Positions 13,640-26,770 of a stretch of 64,000 nucleotides of DNA are shown piece after piece (position 1 is the stretch's first letter; every line of letters begins with the position of its first letter). This stretch comes from Azadirachta indica (Eukaryota; Streptophyta; Magnoliopsida; Sapindales; Meliaceae). Both the position numbers and the translations under genes were made by a program. The stretch covers positions 3,289,009-3,353,008 of the forward strand of contig CM040444.1 in NCBI GenBank assembly GCA_022749755.1. The letters run 5' to 3'. The notes under the pieces were generated by a model. The model saw only the letters and a list, made by a program, of their open reading frames with translations. It did not search any database and was not told where the DNA came from.

Positions 13640-15600
13640 GGAATGAACATATTAAGAGAAAGAGGCAGATTGATCATGACCACCATCCATGTCTTTGTCA
13701 TGAAAGAAGAAGATGGAGCAGTGACAATGATGGAAGATGCTGTTTATAGGGAAAAAGTGGAGCTGGAGTTTGATGTTACAGAATCAAAGTTATGAGAAGC
13801 CTACTCATAATTTAAAACACCAATTGAAAATCAAAGAAAAAAATGTGAAATTTGAGGATGCTCCAAGAAAGATTGATTTGATCAATGAGGAAAGTGGAGA
13901 GATTGAAATGAAGAAAGAATCAGTGAAAGGCTTGGGTCGAGGTGGTTTTGATTTGAGGGGGAAGGAGGTCCTGTGGTTTTGGGACTTCAGAGGGATGGAG
14001 ATGTCCTGGAGGAGTTGAAGATGGAGGTGATTGTTCTCTGTATCAACTGCAGTTGTACTGTGGCTGCAAGTGAGACCAATGGCTGGGATTTTGCTGCACA
14101 GGCCAACAGGCTGCAGAAAGATCAAGTTGGCTAATGTCACTGCTAACAAGACTGGTGTTCATTCTATGAGATTTCTGCTACTGAAGTTGTCTTTGTTGTT
14201 TCTGGTATGGATTTTCTTTTCCTATGCTTGCAGTTTACTTGCTCTTTCTATTGTGATTGGAGGTTTGATGAAAATATATTAATGCTAACTAATATATTAG
14301 CTCGTATAAAGATAATAATAGTGTCATAGCGAATAAGCTTAACCATACCACTCATAGCGAATAACAGTGTCAAAGGAAAAATGTGAAATCCATTTGCCGT
14401 TCAGGTTTAGTATAATATATCTGTTGGAAAATTGTTAGATCTTATCAAGAATCCTCAAGTCTTCGGGCATACTGATAATCTTGGCAAAGAAATCAGTCTT
14501 GAGGTTGGCCAATATCACCTTGTTTGATAGCCAAAGGTGGAAGTGCTTGAACTAGCAAATAATTCTTGGTTAGACTTGCTTATTGAAAGTAGGGACATTT
14601 TGGTGATGGAAACTGGGAATAGGTCTTCCTTAAAATTTTTCCCCTGAAGAATGAGAAGATAGACATCCATAAGAGTGCTGGTCACAGTTTCTATGTTGCA
14701 TTTCCCAATGTTATCTTGCAGTGGTCGTCTTTGCATTGTCTTGTAATTCTTTGATTTTTTTTCATTATCTAGGTTGATTATTTGACAACAAAACATGGGA
14801 AAAGAGGAGGTTGGGTTGCCAGGTGGCTTTTGAATTGAGTGAACATGATCTGCAATGCCTTTCTCTGAACAGACTCAATTCTCTTCCAGCTAGTGTTTTC
14901 CATAACAACAATTTTACGATCCAATACCTATGAAATGAATCTATTCATTGCAATTGCAGTTACTCATAAAGTTAGATGGATCAGATAGGCAGAAGGGTGT
15001 CTTTGTCATTGGTGAACAATATATTTTCATCCTTTTTCAATTTGTTTTGGAAAAGGATACCACTTCATCTTCCCCAAAGCAGGGATTTCCATTAGCCGAC
15101 CTTATCTGATGGATCGTGCTGTCTTAAGGCCTGGTAGGTTTGGTAAACTCCTTTATCTTCCTCTGTCCAGTCCAGATGAGTGTTGGTTGATCTTAAAAGC
15201 TCTTGCTAGGAAGAAGCCAGGAGATGGCAGTTTCATCTGTGTGCCATTGCACAAATGAAGGCGTGTGTGAATGTAACTGGAGCTGATCATGCATGCTATG
15301 TTGGTTTTTTTTTTTTCTTTGTCTCTTTTTAACTCCATGTTTGCTGGAATGCTCTTTAATCGTTTCAGCATTTAAGGTTGATTTTGCTTCAGTTTGTGAA
15401 CATTTGTATGCATCTGTTTGTGATACTGGTACTTTCTCTCATCTATGCTTGCATTGGAGGATAAGAAATTTATCTTCGCCTCATTTAAATTTTATGTTCC
15501 AAATTGAGGCCAGATGAATGAATCTGTGATAGCTGCTTTACAATCAAGTCAACACATTTTGAATGAGCACCAAGTAAAATCTCACTATCTGTCTCAGACC
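13640..15600 (+). pseudogene. CDC48C/NVL-type AAA ATPase pseudogene
   Basis: Pieces of both AAA domains of plant CDC48C (a nuclear VCP-like/NVL ATPase) occur in the right order but in shifting frames with stops. In order: EDAVYREKVELEFD near 13730 (N-terminal linker); LEELKMEVIV near 14008; RPMAGILLH followed by a damaged Walker A (RPTGCRKIKL where the family has GPPGCGKTKL) near 14073-14130; VDYLTTKHGK and GGWVA near 14773 (second-domain Walker B region); LDGSDRQKGVFVIG near 14968; DRAVLRPGRFGKLLYLPL near 15112 with KALARKKPGD after it; NVTGADHA near 15273; and a C-terminal TIKSTHFE near 15541, then a stop. The mutated Walker A lysine context, the frameshifts and the missing stretches between 14.2 and 14.75 kb rule out a working ATPase. 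Because the order is preserved and no poly(A) tail is seen, a decayed genomic duplicate is more likely than a processed copy. Confidence 0.75.
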
Positions 15601-15710
15601 TGGTATGCTTCATCTCACAAATGACTTCTAAATACTACCGCACAAATGTGCAGCCTTCAACATTCAACTAACTCCTTTTCCTCTCTCTTATTTAAAATCA
15701 TTTTACCATT

Positions 15711-15905
15711 TTGGAAGCAGCAAAATCAGAGATACTTGACCTTGTCAGAGACCTTCAAAGCAGCATGAGAAGAAAATTTAACTTATTTCCAAGGTTATGT
15801 GAGAGAATTGTGCAACAAAGAAGCCAACATCTGAGAACCATTAGTGAGCGGCTAACTGCATTCTCATTGTATCCTTTAGTTCATCAGAGGAAAAAGATTT
15901 TGTAA
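15711..15905 (+). other. open frame of unknown origin downstream of the pseudogene
   Basis: A 65-codon open frame beginning at TTG, not ATG, and rich in Arg, Leu and Ser (contains EILDLVRDLQ and MRRKFNLFPRLCER). Its composition looks coding-like and amphipathic-helical. It could be a relic exon belonging to the CDC48C-like pseudogene or to a second broken gene. I do not recognise it. Confidence 0.2.
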
Positions 15906-16629
15906 TGATCATGGTTTAGGATTTCATGTATCTTGTGGCTGTTGCACTTGTTTAGTTACTATTTTAGGATGAAGAGAGTCCATACTACAGGGATTTGTAA
16001 AATTGACCTGTTGAGTATATATCAATTTTCAATGGGGTCAGATTTGAATGGAATATATATGCATTTTGATAGTCATTTTTGGGTTCTTGTTGATGCATAG
16101 CTTGCTCTCTCCTGCTTGCATAACAAGTTAAAAATAACTATGCTAGCTCTCAGATTTGGTTGTCAAAGTAGTATAGAGAACAGTGCTGAAGCTTATCACA
16201 TTGCCCCTTATCCTGAATGCTTATGTCCACAATTTCAGGAACAGGAAAGTGGAGTAGGAAACAGAAAGTTTGATTTCTCTATCTTCAGCTAAGATCCAGA
16301 ATTAGCTCGATTTGAAGTGGTTCTTTTTTTTTTTTTTGGGTGGTGGGGGGCATAACTTACAAAGTGAGTTATATGCACACCGTTAACTCTTTCAGCATAG
16401 TTATTGTATCAAAGAGTATTCTTTGATCCTAAAAGACATTGATTGAATATTCATGCACATTGACAACTGTTTGATCTTTGCTTTACTTTTGCCTAGTGAT
16501 TTGGGTCTAGTGGAGAATCCATAATACCATTTTGTAAGTTGTAATAGATGTAAATCTTCCTGGATAATGTTGGACCACAAAAGCACTTTTGAATTTCGTA
16601 TCCTATGTGTGTATGTATGTATACATGTA

Positions 16630-16636
16630 GGTGTAC

Positions 16637-16682
<46 letters not shown>

Positions 16683-16690
16683 GTATACAT
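16630..16690. repeat. (TG)n(TA)n compound microsatellite
   Basis: A short GTGTGTGTGT run passes into about 20 TA units. It produces spurious Tyr/Ile and His/Thr reading frames on both strands. Such tracts are highly length-polymorphic in plants. Confidence 0.9.
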
Positions 16691-17460
16691 ATGTTGGTAA
16701 TAGCTCCCAAGTTGTGTTTGATTGTTCCACTTGCATTGCTAATGTTTTGAGGAGCATGTCCCACCCAGTACCCAGTTCCGGCCAATCCCATTTATCTGAT
16801 TTAGTCAAACAATTGCTGTTTCTTATTGTACAAGTGGTACGGTTATAGGAACATGATTTATTCTATAGAGCACATAAGTCTTGTAACTTTAAATGTTGGT
16901 TACATGGAACGAGCTTCGCTAGCTTTAATGTGATATCTGTCCATGACAATTTCTTGGGTTGTAATCCATACTGCCACCAGGCCCATTGGAGGAGAAAACG
17001 AAAGGAGGCAAAAATGGTACTGAAAAGTATGCCAACCAGTAGTACACCATAGGTAAAGTCTGGTACCTCGAAGAAGCAGGCATGGAGAACTGTTGAAAGT
17101 TGAAATTGAGACAACTTTTTATATTTATTGGAGGAAACAACTGTACAAGGTTGGTGCAGTGCAGAAGACTGTATTTCAGACACATACACAGATTTTGATG
17201 GGTCAGTTTCTTCGTTCTTTCTTTGTTTATTCATTTGCAGGGTTTAACTCCATAACTGTTGTCTGTTCACGTGTGGAGAAACAGTGGTCAAAAAACAAAG
17301 CAGTTAGCCATAAATATGCAAAAACTTGTGCATTTGCAAAAGCAGAAGCAGAAGCTGCTGCAGCTGCAGCAGCAGCAAGATCAACAAAAGCCAAATTCTC
17401 TGGTTTACATTTGAGTTTTTCTTGCACGCAACTCCTTTGTGTATAACCTCAATGCAGCAA

Positions 17461-17490
17461 TGTATGTATGTATGTATGTATGTCTGTATG
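17461..17490. repeat. (TATG)n tetranucleotide microsatellite
   Basis: Six or seven near-perfect TATG units, with one TCTG variant, seen directly in the sequence. Confidence 0.85.
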
Positions 17491-19147
17491 TAAATTTTGC
17501 TGAAAAGAAAGAATACATTTTTTTTTCAGAAAAAACAAAGAAAAAAGAAAAGAAATGATTAAATAATGTCATGTAATGTAATGCAATTCCGGCTTCCTTC
17601 AGATGCGCTTTCAGACCACACGCTTTGAGATTGGCTGCAAAAGTGCTTTTTGGAAGTTGTACAAGTTAACCCACATGGGTGGATATGCATCATCCCACCA
17701 TCAACCAGGTACACTACTGTCATCTACTACTGCTTTCCCTCTTTTATTATTATTGTTATTTGAAGTTCATAGAATTGTAAATCGGAAATTATTTCTGAAT
17801 CCTACAACTACAAATATTAATCCACAATAAGATGAGAAATGTAAACTAAACATACACAGTTCGATCAAGTGAGCTTTGGAAATTAATTTTATTTTAAATG
17901 AAATACATATAAAGAGTATATTCTCATCATTATTATTATTTTTAAAAAAATGAAAAATTGGAGGGTGGGGTTGGGACCCAAAAATAATTAAAATTACGTA
18001 AAAGATTGTATGTACAGAGACTGGCTTCATGCGTACTTGACTTGTTAAGAAGCATGCGCCCTTTCTTTAATTTATGGGATCACGCAAAATACAGCAGACT
18101 CTTGATCATGCTTTTCGTTTTATATTTACACACACACATCAAAGTTCATCATCCATGTACATACATATTCATGCATCTCAACTTTCTCTTTTTTTTTTTT
18201 TTTTTTTTAGGTTTTTATTTTATACTTTTTAGTGACACTAATTGATTAATTTATAATTATATTTATACCTTTATTTATGAAATACTACAAAATTGTATAA
18301 CATAACAAGTGTATCTATTTATATACCTGTATTATTTTTTTATAGTAATATTAAAGATAACGATATTTATGAATAAATTTGTATATATATAATAATATAT
18401 TTTTTTTAAATTATAATAACGTTAGATAATGTCACTGTGTCGTAACATTTCATCATCGATAGGATAATATATAATCTTATATGAATCGTAAAAGGAGAAA
18501 ATTTGAAAGAAGTTGTTTCGAAAAGAGAAGTATTGTTATTCTAAATTCACATCACAAGTCCATTTTGGAAAGAATCAAAGTGATTGAGAAATTTGTCAGT
18601 GAAGAACAAACAAGCAACTGATTATAAAAATTAAAAAGAATCTTAAAAACTGCATATTTGAGAAAAAAAGAAAAAAAAAAGCAATAGAGGTTGGAGATCT
18701 ACTAGTACTACTACTCATCATCATTTTTGTCTAAAGTTATTATGTGCTTTCTCTTTCAAATTTTGCCATTTATCCAAAGAGAGATCATGAGAGAATAAAA
18801 TAAAGAGAATCATAAATTGAAGATTACAAACACAAAAAACACACAAAATTCCAAGAATTAAAAAGAAGATAATAAAGCTAAATAAAAGAAAAAATATATA
18901 TTCTCTAGAGATCAAGTAGCCACTACTACTATGGCATAGAAAACTTTGCATGCTTTATTTTTTTAAGAAAAGAAAGAATTATTGGAAGTCTGCAATGGAG
19001 GTAGTAGTAGTAGTAGTAGAAATAATAATTAATCTGCAGGTATTATTTATTGGGTCAAGAGCTTGCTAGCTAGCTGTCTCATCTCATGGTCCCCTTTTAT
19101 CAACACCCATCTATTTTCTAACCCCAAGGAATTCCTCTCCCAATCTT

Positions 19148-19150
<3 letters not shown>

Positions 19151-19197
<47 letters not shown>
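19151..19197. repeat. (TC)n microsatellite, about 23 units
   Basis: Uninterrupted TC repeat. Plant GAGA-binding BPC proteins recognise such GA/CT arrays in promoters, but no transcript start can be identified next to this one. Confidence 0.95.
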
Positions 19198-19200
<3 letters not shown>

Positions 19201-21467
19201 TTATCTCCTCATTTATCTTTGTATTTATAACTTCAGAAAAAAAAAAGAAAAAGAAAAGAAAAATATGCTGTCTATGTTTATATTAACTTGCTTTTTACAT
19301 AAGAAAGAGGTGTAATATTAATTAATTAAACCATATTAATTAATGAAGCGGAAGCTATTCACTAATATTCTACTAATACATGCTTAATTTTCTTATTTCT
19401 TATAAAAGTATGGGTCCGGGTCTATATAGGACTTTTGTAGACAATAAAAATCTTAACTTTCGATAGATTTTTTTATGTAGTACAAGTAAAATAGTTAATG
19501 GAGAGAAAACATGCATCACCAAACCCTTAATTTTTACGTAATATTTTACATTAATTTTTTAAATATTAAATTTATATACTCTTAATGATGATTTTCAAGT
19601 AATTATGTTTTAAAAAATTATCAGTAGATAAATTAAATTATTTTGTAAATTTTAAGTAATTGGAATTCAAACCTAAATTTCTTGTATTATTTTAAAAAAA
19701 AATTATCAATTAAACGAACCCATAAACAAAGAGTTTTAAAAATTATCAAGTAAACAATATTAACTACTACTTGTTTTACAACAACACAATAATTAAAGTA
19801 TAATCTAAGTCAAAACTTTCAAAATATTCAAACTCAATATATATATATTTAATGCAAGTCCTAGAAGATGGGGCGGGGAAGGAATAGAGTTAGATACTAA
19901 AAGAAATTGTGTAAAAGGAAAGGTAATCTTCTTAATTTATTTTATTTTTATTTTTATAATTTTATATATATGCTTTGAGTCTCAATCTTATAATGCCTAA
20001 GAGAATGTTGTAATTGTAGTTGTAGTTGTAGTTGTAAGAAGTTGAATGCTTTGGGTTTAGGAAGCAGACAAAAAATATAAAGCAGTGAGAATGTTCCCAA
20101 CGGCCATCTCTTTCTTTTTTATCTCGTTATTGCTCTCGTTTGTTGTCTTTCTTAATTTGCTTTTTTGTTTCCAAAACTTCAAAAGCAACAAAATTCAAAT
20201 ATTCTTTTATTTTCCTTTCTTTTCTTTTCTTTTACTTTCTTTCTTTCAATCATAATAAGCAGAAGAGGGCCCCTGAGACAGAAAGCACTACTCACGCACA
20301 CTCCTTCAATCTTCGATTTGACACAAAGTTATCAATTTTCTACATTTTTATTAATTGTCATTTGGCTATTTTATTTAAAAAAATTGTCATATAATTAAAT
20401 TTTTTAAAATTTAGGTCAACAATTTTTATTGTTTTACTACCACGCAGTTCACATCTTTACATTTAAGTTGAATTAAATCTATTCTCACATTATATATATA
20501 TATATACACATATATATATATACACACACGAGAAGTATTATAGTATAAAATTCTAAGAAAATAGGAAAAGAAAATTTAGAGTGAGTTAGATTGCTTACCA
20601 CTTGATCGTGGACCAACATTTTTTTTTATTTAAGTAAATCTATGCTCCAAAGAGTTAAAAATAAACTTTTATTTTAAATAATTTATTTATGTAGAGTTAT
20701 TAATTTGAATTTATAAAAAATATAAACTTTTATAAAAAAGAATTGACTACAATACTTTGAATGTACTACCACACACACACATATATATATATATATGTAT
20801 TGCATTTTATATTTCAAGTTTTGAATAAAATTTTCAACTTTTACATAAAATGTTTCAAATTTTATATTGTTATCAATTGAGTGGATGCATTATTAGATCA
20901 ATATATAATAAACATTGTCCAAATTCTTATAAAAAAGAGGTACGATCCAAAACATAATATTTGACATTGAAGTATTAGTAAATTTTAGTTTAAAACTATT
21001 AGAGAAAAAATATCACTAGTTATCAAGTATGTAAATGGGTGTAGAATTGGCAAATATTAGTTGTTAAATAATAGTGATTATTTTTAATAAAAATTAGAAT
21101 ATTCTCTTGATCTAAATTATTTGAGTTCTCTTAAACTTTTAAAATTCTTTTCAAATCTATTGTCATAATTATATTTTACCCAAAAAAGCTCATATTAGAA
21201 GAGAATTACGGTCCATTTATCAAACACTTTTATTAATTATTATTTATGAGTTTTTCCTAATGCAAGACTAACACATTAACAAGATAACTAAGGTAATAAT
21301 TTCTTTATTTAATTGAAGGTCTCAGTCAGTGAAAAAATTTTTTCTTCTCACTTATTATAAGTGTTTGAATATTATTTACATATATATACATATATGATAA
21401 TAATATGAGTTTGTGGGACATCCGTTTTTGCATGCGGTTTCACAAATTAATAGAACAGATCAAACTA

Positions 21468-21527
21468 GCAGCAGCCGAATAATAATTTCTTCTCTGAAAC
21501 TTACGTACAATACAATTCGGCTGCTGC
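21468..21527. other. inverted repeat with perfect 13-bp arms
   Basis: The left arm GCAGCAGCCGAAT (21468-21480) is the exact reverse complement of the right arm at 21515-21527, with a 34-base loop. The arms are GC-rich compared with the AT-rich surroundings. A stem-loop transcript or a short transposon-like end pair are both possible. It matches no miRNA sequence that I remember. Confidence 0.6.
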
Positions 21528-24500
21528 CTGCAAACTTGTATCTTCATTTTCATGCTGCTGATTAATATCATTAGCCCACAACACCATTTCTAATGTCTAG
21601 ACTGAAGAAAAAGAGATATCAAGAATGAGATTTGATATTGAGGTTAGGAAATAAGAAACAATCAATTATATATAGGACTGACAAATACTACTTGATGACT
21701 GATATTTCCTTTCATCATGTTCTACCATATGCGTTGTTTCATATTTGCTTGGCTTTTCAGCTATATGCTTCACTTTTCCTATATATTTGCTCTTTGTAAT
21801 GTTCAGCAACCACCCTAATTGTATACATGTGAATAATCTGATATATATATATATATAGATATAGCTAGTTTCCTTGCTTGGGGACAGATAATTTGATTTA
21901 TCTATATATAGCCTTTAAATGGAAGAATACCTAGAGTTTAAGAAGAAAAAATGTAGGACATCAAAATTATGATGAATAATTCCGAGGAAGTTGAGATTGT
22001 GTGTGAAAAGGATTTAGAAAGAATGAGTGCAAAATGAGATAGAATGATAGTTTTGGAAGCTCTCAGAATCCCAACAGTGAAGAAAAAGAGAGAATGCATA
22101 TGCTTTGCTATCTATATTCTTCTCTGCAAATCTTAAGCTTAAGGAACCAGAAACTTTGAAGAGGTAGCTAGCTGTTAATCTCTTAGAATAAGAATGCAAA
22201 TGATCACAAATTGATGATCTTTCTTTCTGTTGAGAGAGAAAGAGATAAAAAGAAGAAGTGGGAAAGAAAAATTAATGAGTATGGAGTTAGCAAGAATGAT
22301 ACCTTATTGGTGGTGTGGTCACAATACTTCCACTGTTTTTGAATTTCACTTTTTTGGTGAAAAGAACAGAAATGTTGAGTACTTGTCAAACAAACATTAA
22401 AGCCTCAGTTGGGTAAGTAAAATAACTCATTATGATCACGATTTATAGCAAAAAAGAAAAAAAATAAAAGGCGAACTACAATTATCTCATGCATAGTGTG
22501 TGCTTGTGTTGTCAAGATGATGAGTAGCAAATCTAAGAAGAAAAATGAAATGAATTTTGGTTTGAAATATTGAAATGATTGGGATGTTAAAGAAGATTTG
22601 GTTACCTAAGGCAAAGCATAAAAGAAGAGGTTGGTTGGTGATGGGATTATTAGAAGAAAGTTAGTATATCTTTAAAGTAGTAAATATAAATGTGAGGGTC
22701 AAGTTGTTGATTGTTAATTTTTTTTCTTTGAGGATTCTTGTTGACCAATTATACATTAATTAGTGCTTGCTTTTAATATATTAGAAAGTTAATATATTCT
22801 TTAGTCGGGGAAATCTCCTCATTTTTTATTACTTCTTTTTGTTTGGTTTTCAAGAAAATAACTAATGTTAATCCATTTGGGTAGAAGAAAATTATCTTGA
22901 AAGACTGACTTTATAATCATTTAACACTCAGCCTTATCAGGAATCATATTATTAAGATAAGATGATAGAAGGTATATTCTTATAGAAAAGTTTAAGTAAT
23001 CTCTTACATTTCAATCAATAAGTTGATAACGAACAAGCTTTTCATATTTTGGGATTGGTAACTATAAACACTATATAACAAGATTCTGCTTGACATTTTC
23101 TTCCTCTAATTATATTCTACATATAATGATCACATTAACTCAACAACTTGAAAACATAATATCCCCAAATTGTAAATCAAACATGTAGCAGTACCCAACA
23201 AAAGGGTAAAAAGTAATTTTGGTGTATAATTAAATCTAAAATTTTGTATCAAAAGAATAGGTAGAAAATTATTTTAAATAGGATGGATGAAGCGTGAAGA
23301 GCAATGCCAACAAGTTATATAATCTTTGCATAAATAGAAATAACTATATAAATGTGAACTAAGAAAAGAAAAAAGAAAAACTCTATAAATGCACATTAAT
23401 TGATATATGGATGAATATAAACCTCAACAATGTTTTAATTTGAGTTTAGGAGTTGCCACTTTATAAACATTTATTGTTGATAGGAACATAAATACATAAC
23501 AGTGAGAATAAGACAATGGCATCCCAATTATCCAGGTTACATCTTATCTTTTAAGCTTTAAAGCTGTGTAAGGTTGAAGACACTACTCAAAGCAAACAAA
23601 GCAAAGCAAAGCAAACCAAAGCAAACCAAAGGCAAAGGTAAAGAAAGCATAGAAATATACAGAGAATTTGGGTTGGCAGTGATTGACATAGATGGATGCG
23701 TATATGTGTTTCCTCTCCAGAGGAAAGAAGTAAAATTTTGGCTCTCTGAACATCTTGAAAATTGTGATCAAGGTCTTGTCATCAACACCATTTATTCTTG
23801 TGGCCCCTTGTTTGTTCAGTATCATAATTAACCCTAGCTAAAATAGTTTTACGCTTTTTCCCTCCCTCCCTCCCACTCTTTCAATTTGAAACTGTAATGA
23901 AAGAGAGACAGATTAACGGGAAGAAGGTAATATTTGAAATAATTCAACTTAAGTTTGTTTCATGAATATTTTACAAAAGGAAAAAGAAAAACTTGTTCCA
24001 TGAATAACATAACATACAAATAGCAAAGTTAAGAAGTGGGTATTCATTAGTTAAATGATATTTCAATAAAATAATACAAAAAGTGTTAGAATCTCAAAAA
24101 TATTTAAAAATACTTAGTAACTTGAGAATCTGATCATAAAATATTTTGGTGAATCTCAAAAGGAAAGAGAGAAAGAAAGCATCAAAGGAGAAAAAGCTAG
24201 TATAGTTAGGAAGGAATTACTGGAAGAAGAGACAACAGAGATGAAAACAAAAAACTAAAGAAGGATAAAGTCTCTAAATGTGGTCTGGATTGTGGAATAA
24301 AGTCAAGGATAATAAAAGAATAAAGTGATTTTGGATAATAATTTAATAAAGGGGGGACTAAATATTTGTCCTTCTCCATGTAAAATGTTAAAAAAGAATA
24401 ACTTTGCACCAAGACATTATCATTAACAAAACAACTGTAATTCACCAAATTATAAGCTGTGTCTAGAGCTTACACATGCACAGACCATTTTTCTTTTTCT

Positions 24501-26581
24501 TTTTCGCCCTCTCTTTTCAGTTCTCTTTTTCCATCCAGGTATTCATAAATTACTTTCATTTTAATGCATTTTTAGTTCTTCAAGGTCCAACTAATAATAT
24601 CATCTACTAATAACACATATATAATATCACAACTCTTACTGTACCTATTATATTAATGATAGATAATGAAATCAACAACTATCTAATAAATGATAATTAT
24701 TATACGTGTCATATTAATTAAGATTGAGACTAGATTATGGTAAACATTATCAATGGTATATTTATATTTTTATAATCCTTAATTATCCTTAAGTTAGTTT
24801 GGTTTGAAGTTTCAATTTCAGGGACATTATTTGTGAAATTAATAAAGCAATAATCAATACGGAGTACAATGTTAGCTTTTTCTGTAAATAATATGAAAAC
24901 AAAGTTACTGCATGGATTCATTGACGCCCTGTTTTGGCCTTATAGGCTTTAATTAGTTCATGTAATGACCTATATATACATATATATTTATACATACAGA
25001 GTTTTCATTAAGGAGTGTAAATGCAGACTATTCCCAGAATTTATGTTTCTAGCTTAAACTGAAATAGCGAAAAGCAATTGAAAATCGCCTCCATTATAAA
25101 CATTACTATTGGATTGAAAAGTTGAGCTATAGTTTATTTTTCTACTATTCCTTTCACATTTTTCCCCTTTCTGTCTCTTTCCAACCTCTCATGTGATGAT
25201 CTGAATATATGTGAAGTATGCAATGCCCTGAGCACTTGTTTCAAAGGCACATCATTGACACATTGATAAGTAACCATATAAATGTATTGATGATTTATAC
25301 AACTCACTGGTGAAGATACAAAGCAAATCAGTCTTATCTTATACACACACACACATAAGTAGCATAAGCAAATCATGTGTGTGCGTTTATAATTTCAAAA
25401 CTATTAAAGGAGCTTCTGCAAAACCATGATTAGATTTTCCCTCAACAGCAAGTCTGGTGCTTCAAGTAAGAACAGCCACTGGCCAAGCTTTCTATTCTCA
25501 GTTACAGAACTAATTATATCACTTCAGCACCACATTTTAACTTTTGATCAAGAGCTAGCAACACAACCAGGAGTACAAAAGGCAAGAACAACTGTTTAGG
25601 GGCGAAATTAATTAGTGCAAACCCAATAATTACATTGTTTAGAATATGCATGCTTAAGCCACATTTTTTAAGACATAATGTTGTATAAAGACAATGGATT
25701 TTGCTTGATATCATAATGATTTTGGAGTCTTTTGTAACTTCTTGCTATTAAATTATATCACATAAGTAGCATGACAACCTTAACTCCATATATTTCATTG
25801 GCTAAACTTTAACCACATTTTAAAATGAAGCCAAGTGTACTATGCAACTGTATCTGTAATTATTAATCTTATATCATTCAAGCTAGATATAAAGAATCAA
25901 GCAATAATATGAATAAATTAAATCACTAATTAACCTACAATTAGAGAGAGAGGAAATCTTGGTCCCCTATAAAAATGGGCAAACATGTAAACCAAAAAGT
26001 ATAAGTTTTTAACTTTAATGGCAGTTTTATTTATGCAAATAAATAAAAGATTTTGGTCATTTATCTTTTTTCATATTTCTTTTTTTATTTTAATTTTTCT
26101 CTCTATCTCTCTCCTTTGTCCTCTCCACTATTCTCTCTGACACACAAACACAGACACTGGTGTCTATATGGCGTAAACTTGATGCCTGATAGTGCAAGCA
26201 AAGCAATCTCCCACCACTTTTTTATTTCTTTTTTATTATTTATTTTTCTCAACATTGCTAAAACTCACTGTACCTCTCTTTGCCTGTTAAACCAAAAAAA
26301 TAAAAAATAAAAAATCTTGCTTTTCTTTGCCTCTCTCTTTCCTTTTGGCTTCTCAGCACTCCTATAAGCTCTTGTTTAGTGCTTTGCTTTCACTAGCAAA
26401 ACCAAACCCACCTGCAAAACTCTCTTCATTTTGTCTCTGATGTCTTTCTGTCTTTCCTCTCTCCCACCACCTTCACAAATCAAAGCCCATTTCTTCTAGG
26501 GTTCTTGTCTTTCTTTTTTAATTTCAAAATCCTCTCCTTTCTCTCTCTTTTTCTCTCTTACAACTTTGTTTTCCCTTAGCT

Positions 26582-26602
26582 ATGGAAGTTGGTTTTGTTT
26601 AA
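26582..26602 (+). other. short upstream ORF in the presumed ZHD leader
   Basis: ATG to TAA encoding MEVGFV, about 590 bases before the ZHD ATG. If the transcript starts upstream, as the pyrimidine-rich 26.45-26.58 kb stretch suggests, ribosomes would meet this uORF first unless it is spliced out or skipped. A candidate 5'-UTR intron could begin at GGGTAATT near 26640 and end at one of the CAG acceptors between 26920 and 27010. Confidence 0.35.
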
Positions 26603-26701
26603 CCTTCCGGTATTCTTAAGCAAGAAGTTGATGATGAGGGTAATTTCTCGATCCCTTTTACTTTTCTGCCTTCCATTACTATAGCTAGTCATCTTCTTCC
26701 A

Positions 26702-26705
<4 letters not shown>

Positions 26706-26767
<62 letters not shown>
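26706..26767. repeat. (TC)n microsatellite in the ZHD 5' region, about 31 units
   Basis: A 62-base uninterrupted TC repeat about 430 bases upstream of the ZHD start codon, inside the probable leader or 5'-UTR intron. CT/GA arrays of this kind are bound by plant BPC/GAGA factors, so it could affect expression. Slippage makes it likely to vary in length between individuals. Confidence 0.95.

Positions 26768-26770
<3 letters not shown>

Larger units (their letters stand above)
15906..18000. other. non-coding or decayed region with microsatellites and an Ala-rich open frame
   Basis: Contains a (TG)n/(TA)n tract at about 16630-16690 and a (TATG)n tract at 17461-17490. A frame at about 17222-17446 follows an acceptor-like TTTGCAG and encodes CAFAKAEAEAAAAAAAARST, reading like a fragment of a real exon. 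No complete gene can be built, and neighbouring frames are closed. It may be further pseudogene debris continuous with the AAA ATPase relic. Confidence 0.3.
18001..26400. other. 8.4-kb AT-rich region without a supportable protein gene
   Basis: Both strands were read for long frames and protein motifs; nothing convincing was found. Contents: poly-T at about 18189-18208, (CT)n at 19151-19197, several TA/CA runs (20.49-20.53, 20.77, 21.84 kb), GTAGTT triplets near 20.02 kb and an inverted repeat at 21468-21527. The block may hold distal regulatory sequence of the ZHD gene or a non-coding transcript. Neither can be shown from sequence alone. Confidence 0.55.

Noticed and set aside
13805..14149. 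114-codon minus-strand open frame
   Set aside because: Antisense to the CDC48C-like relic; the plus strand carries the recognisable AAA motifs.
14515..14796. 93-codon minus-strand open frame
   Set aside because: Overlaps the plus-strand VDYLTTK relic, and its translation resembles no family.
16401..16808. 135-codon minus-strand frame
   Set aside because: Its middle is encoded by the TA/TG microsatellite; low complexity only.
23574..23831. 85-codon plus-strand frame
   Set aside because: The N-terminus comes from AGCAAACCAA-type repeats, the opposite strand is equally open, and there is no family match.
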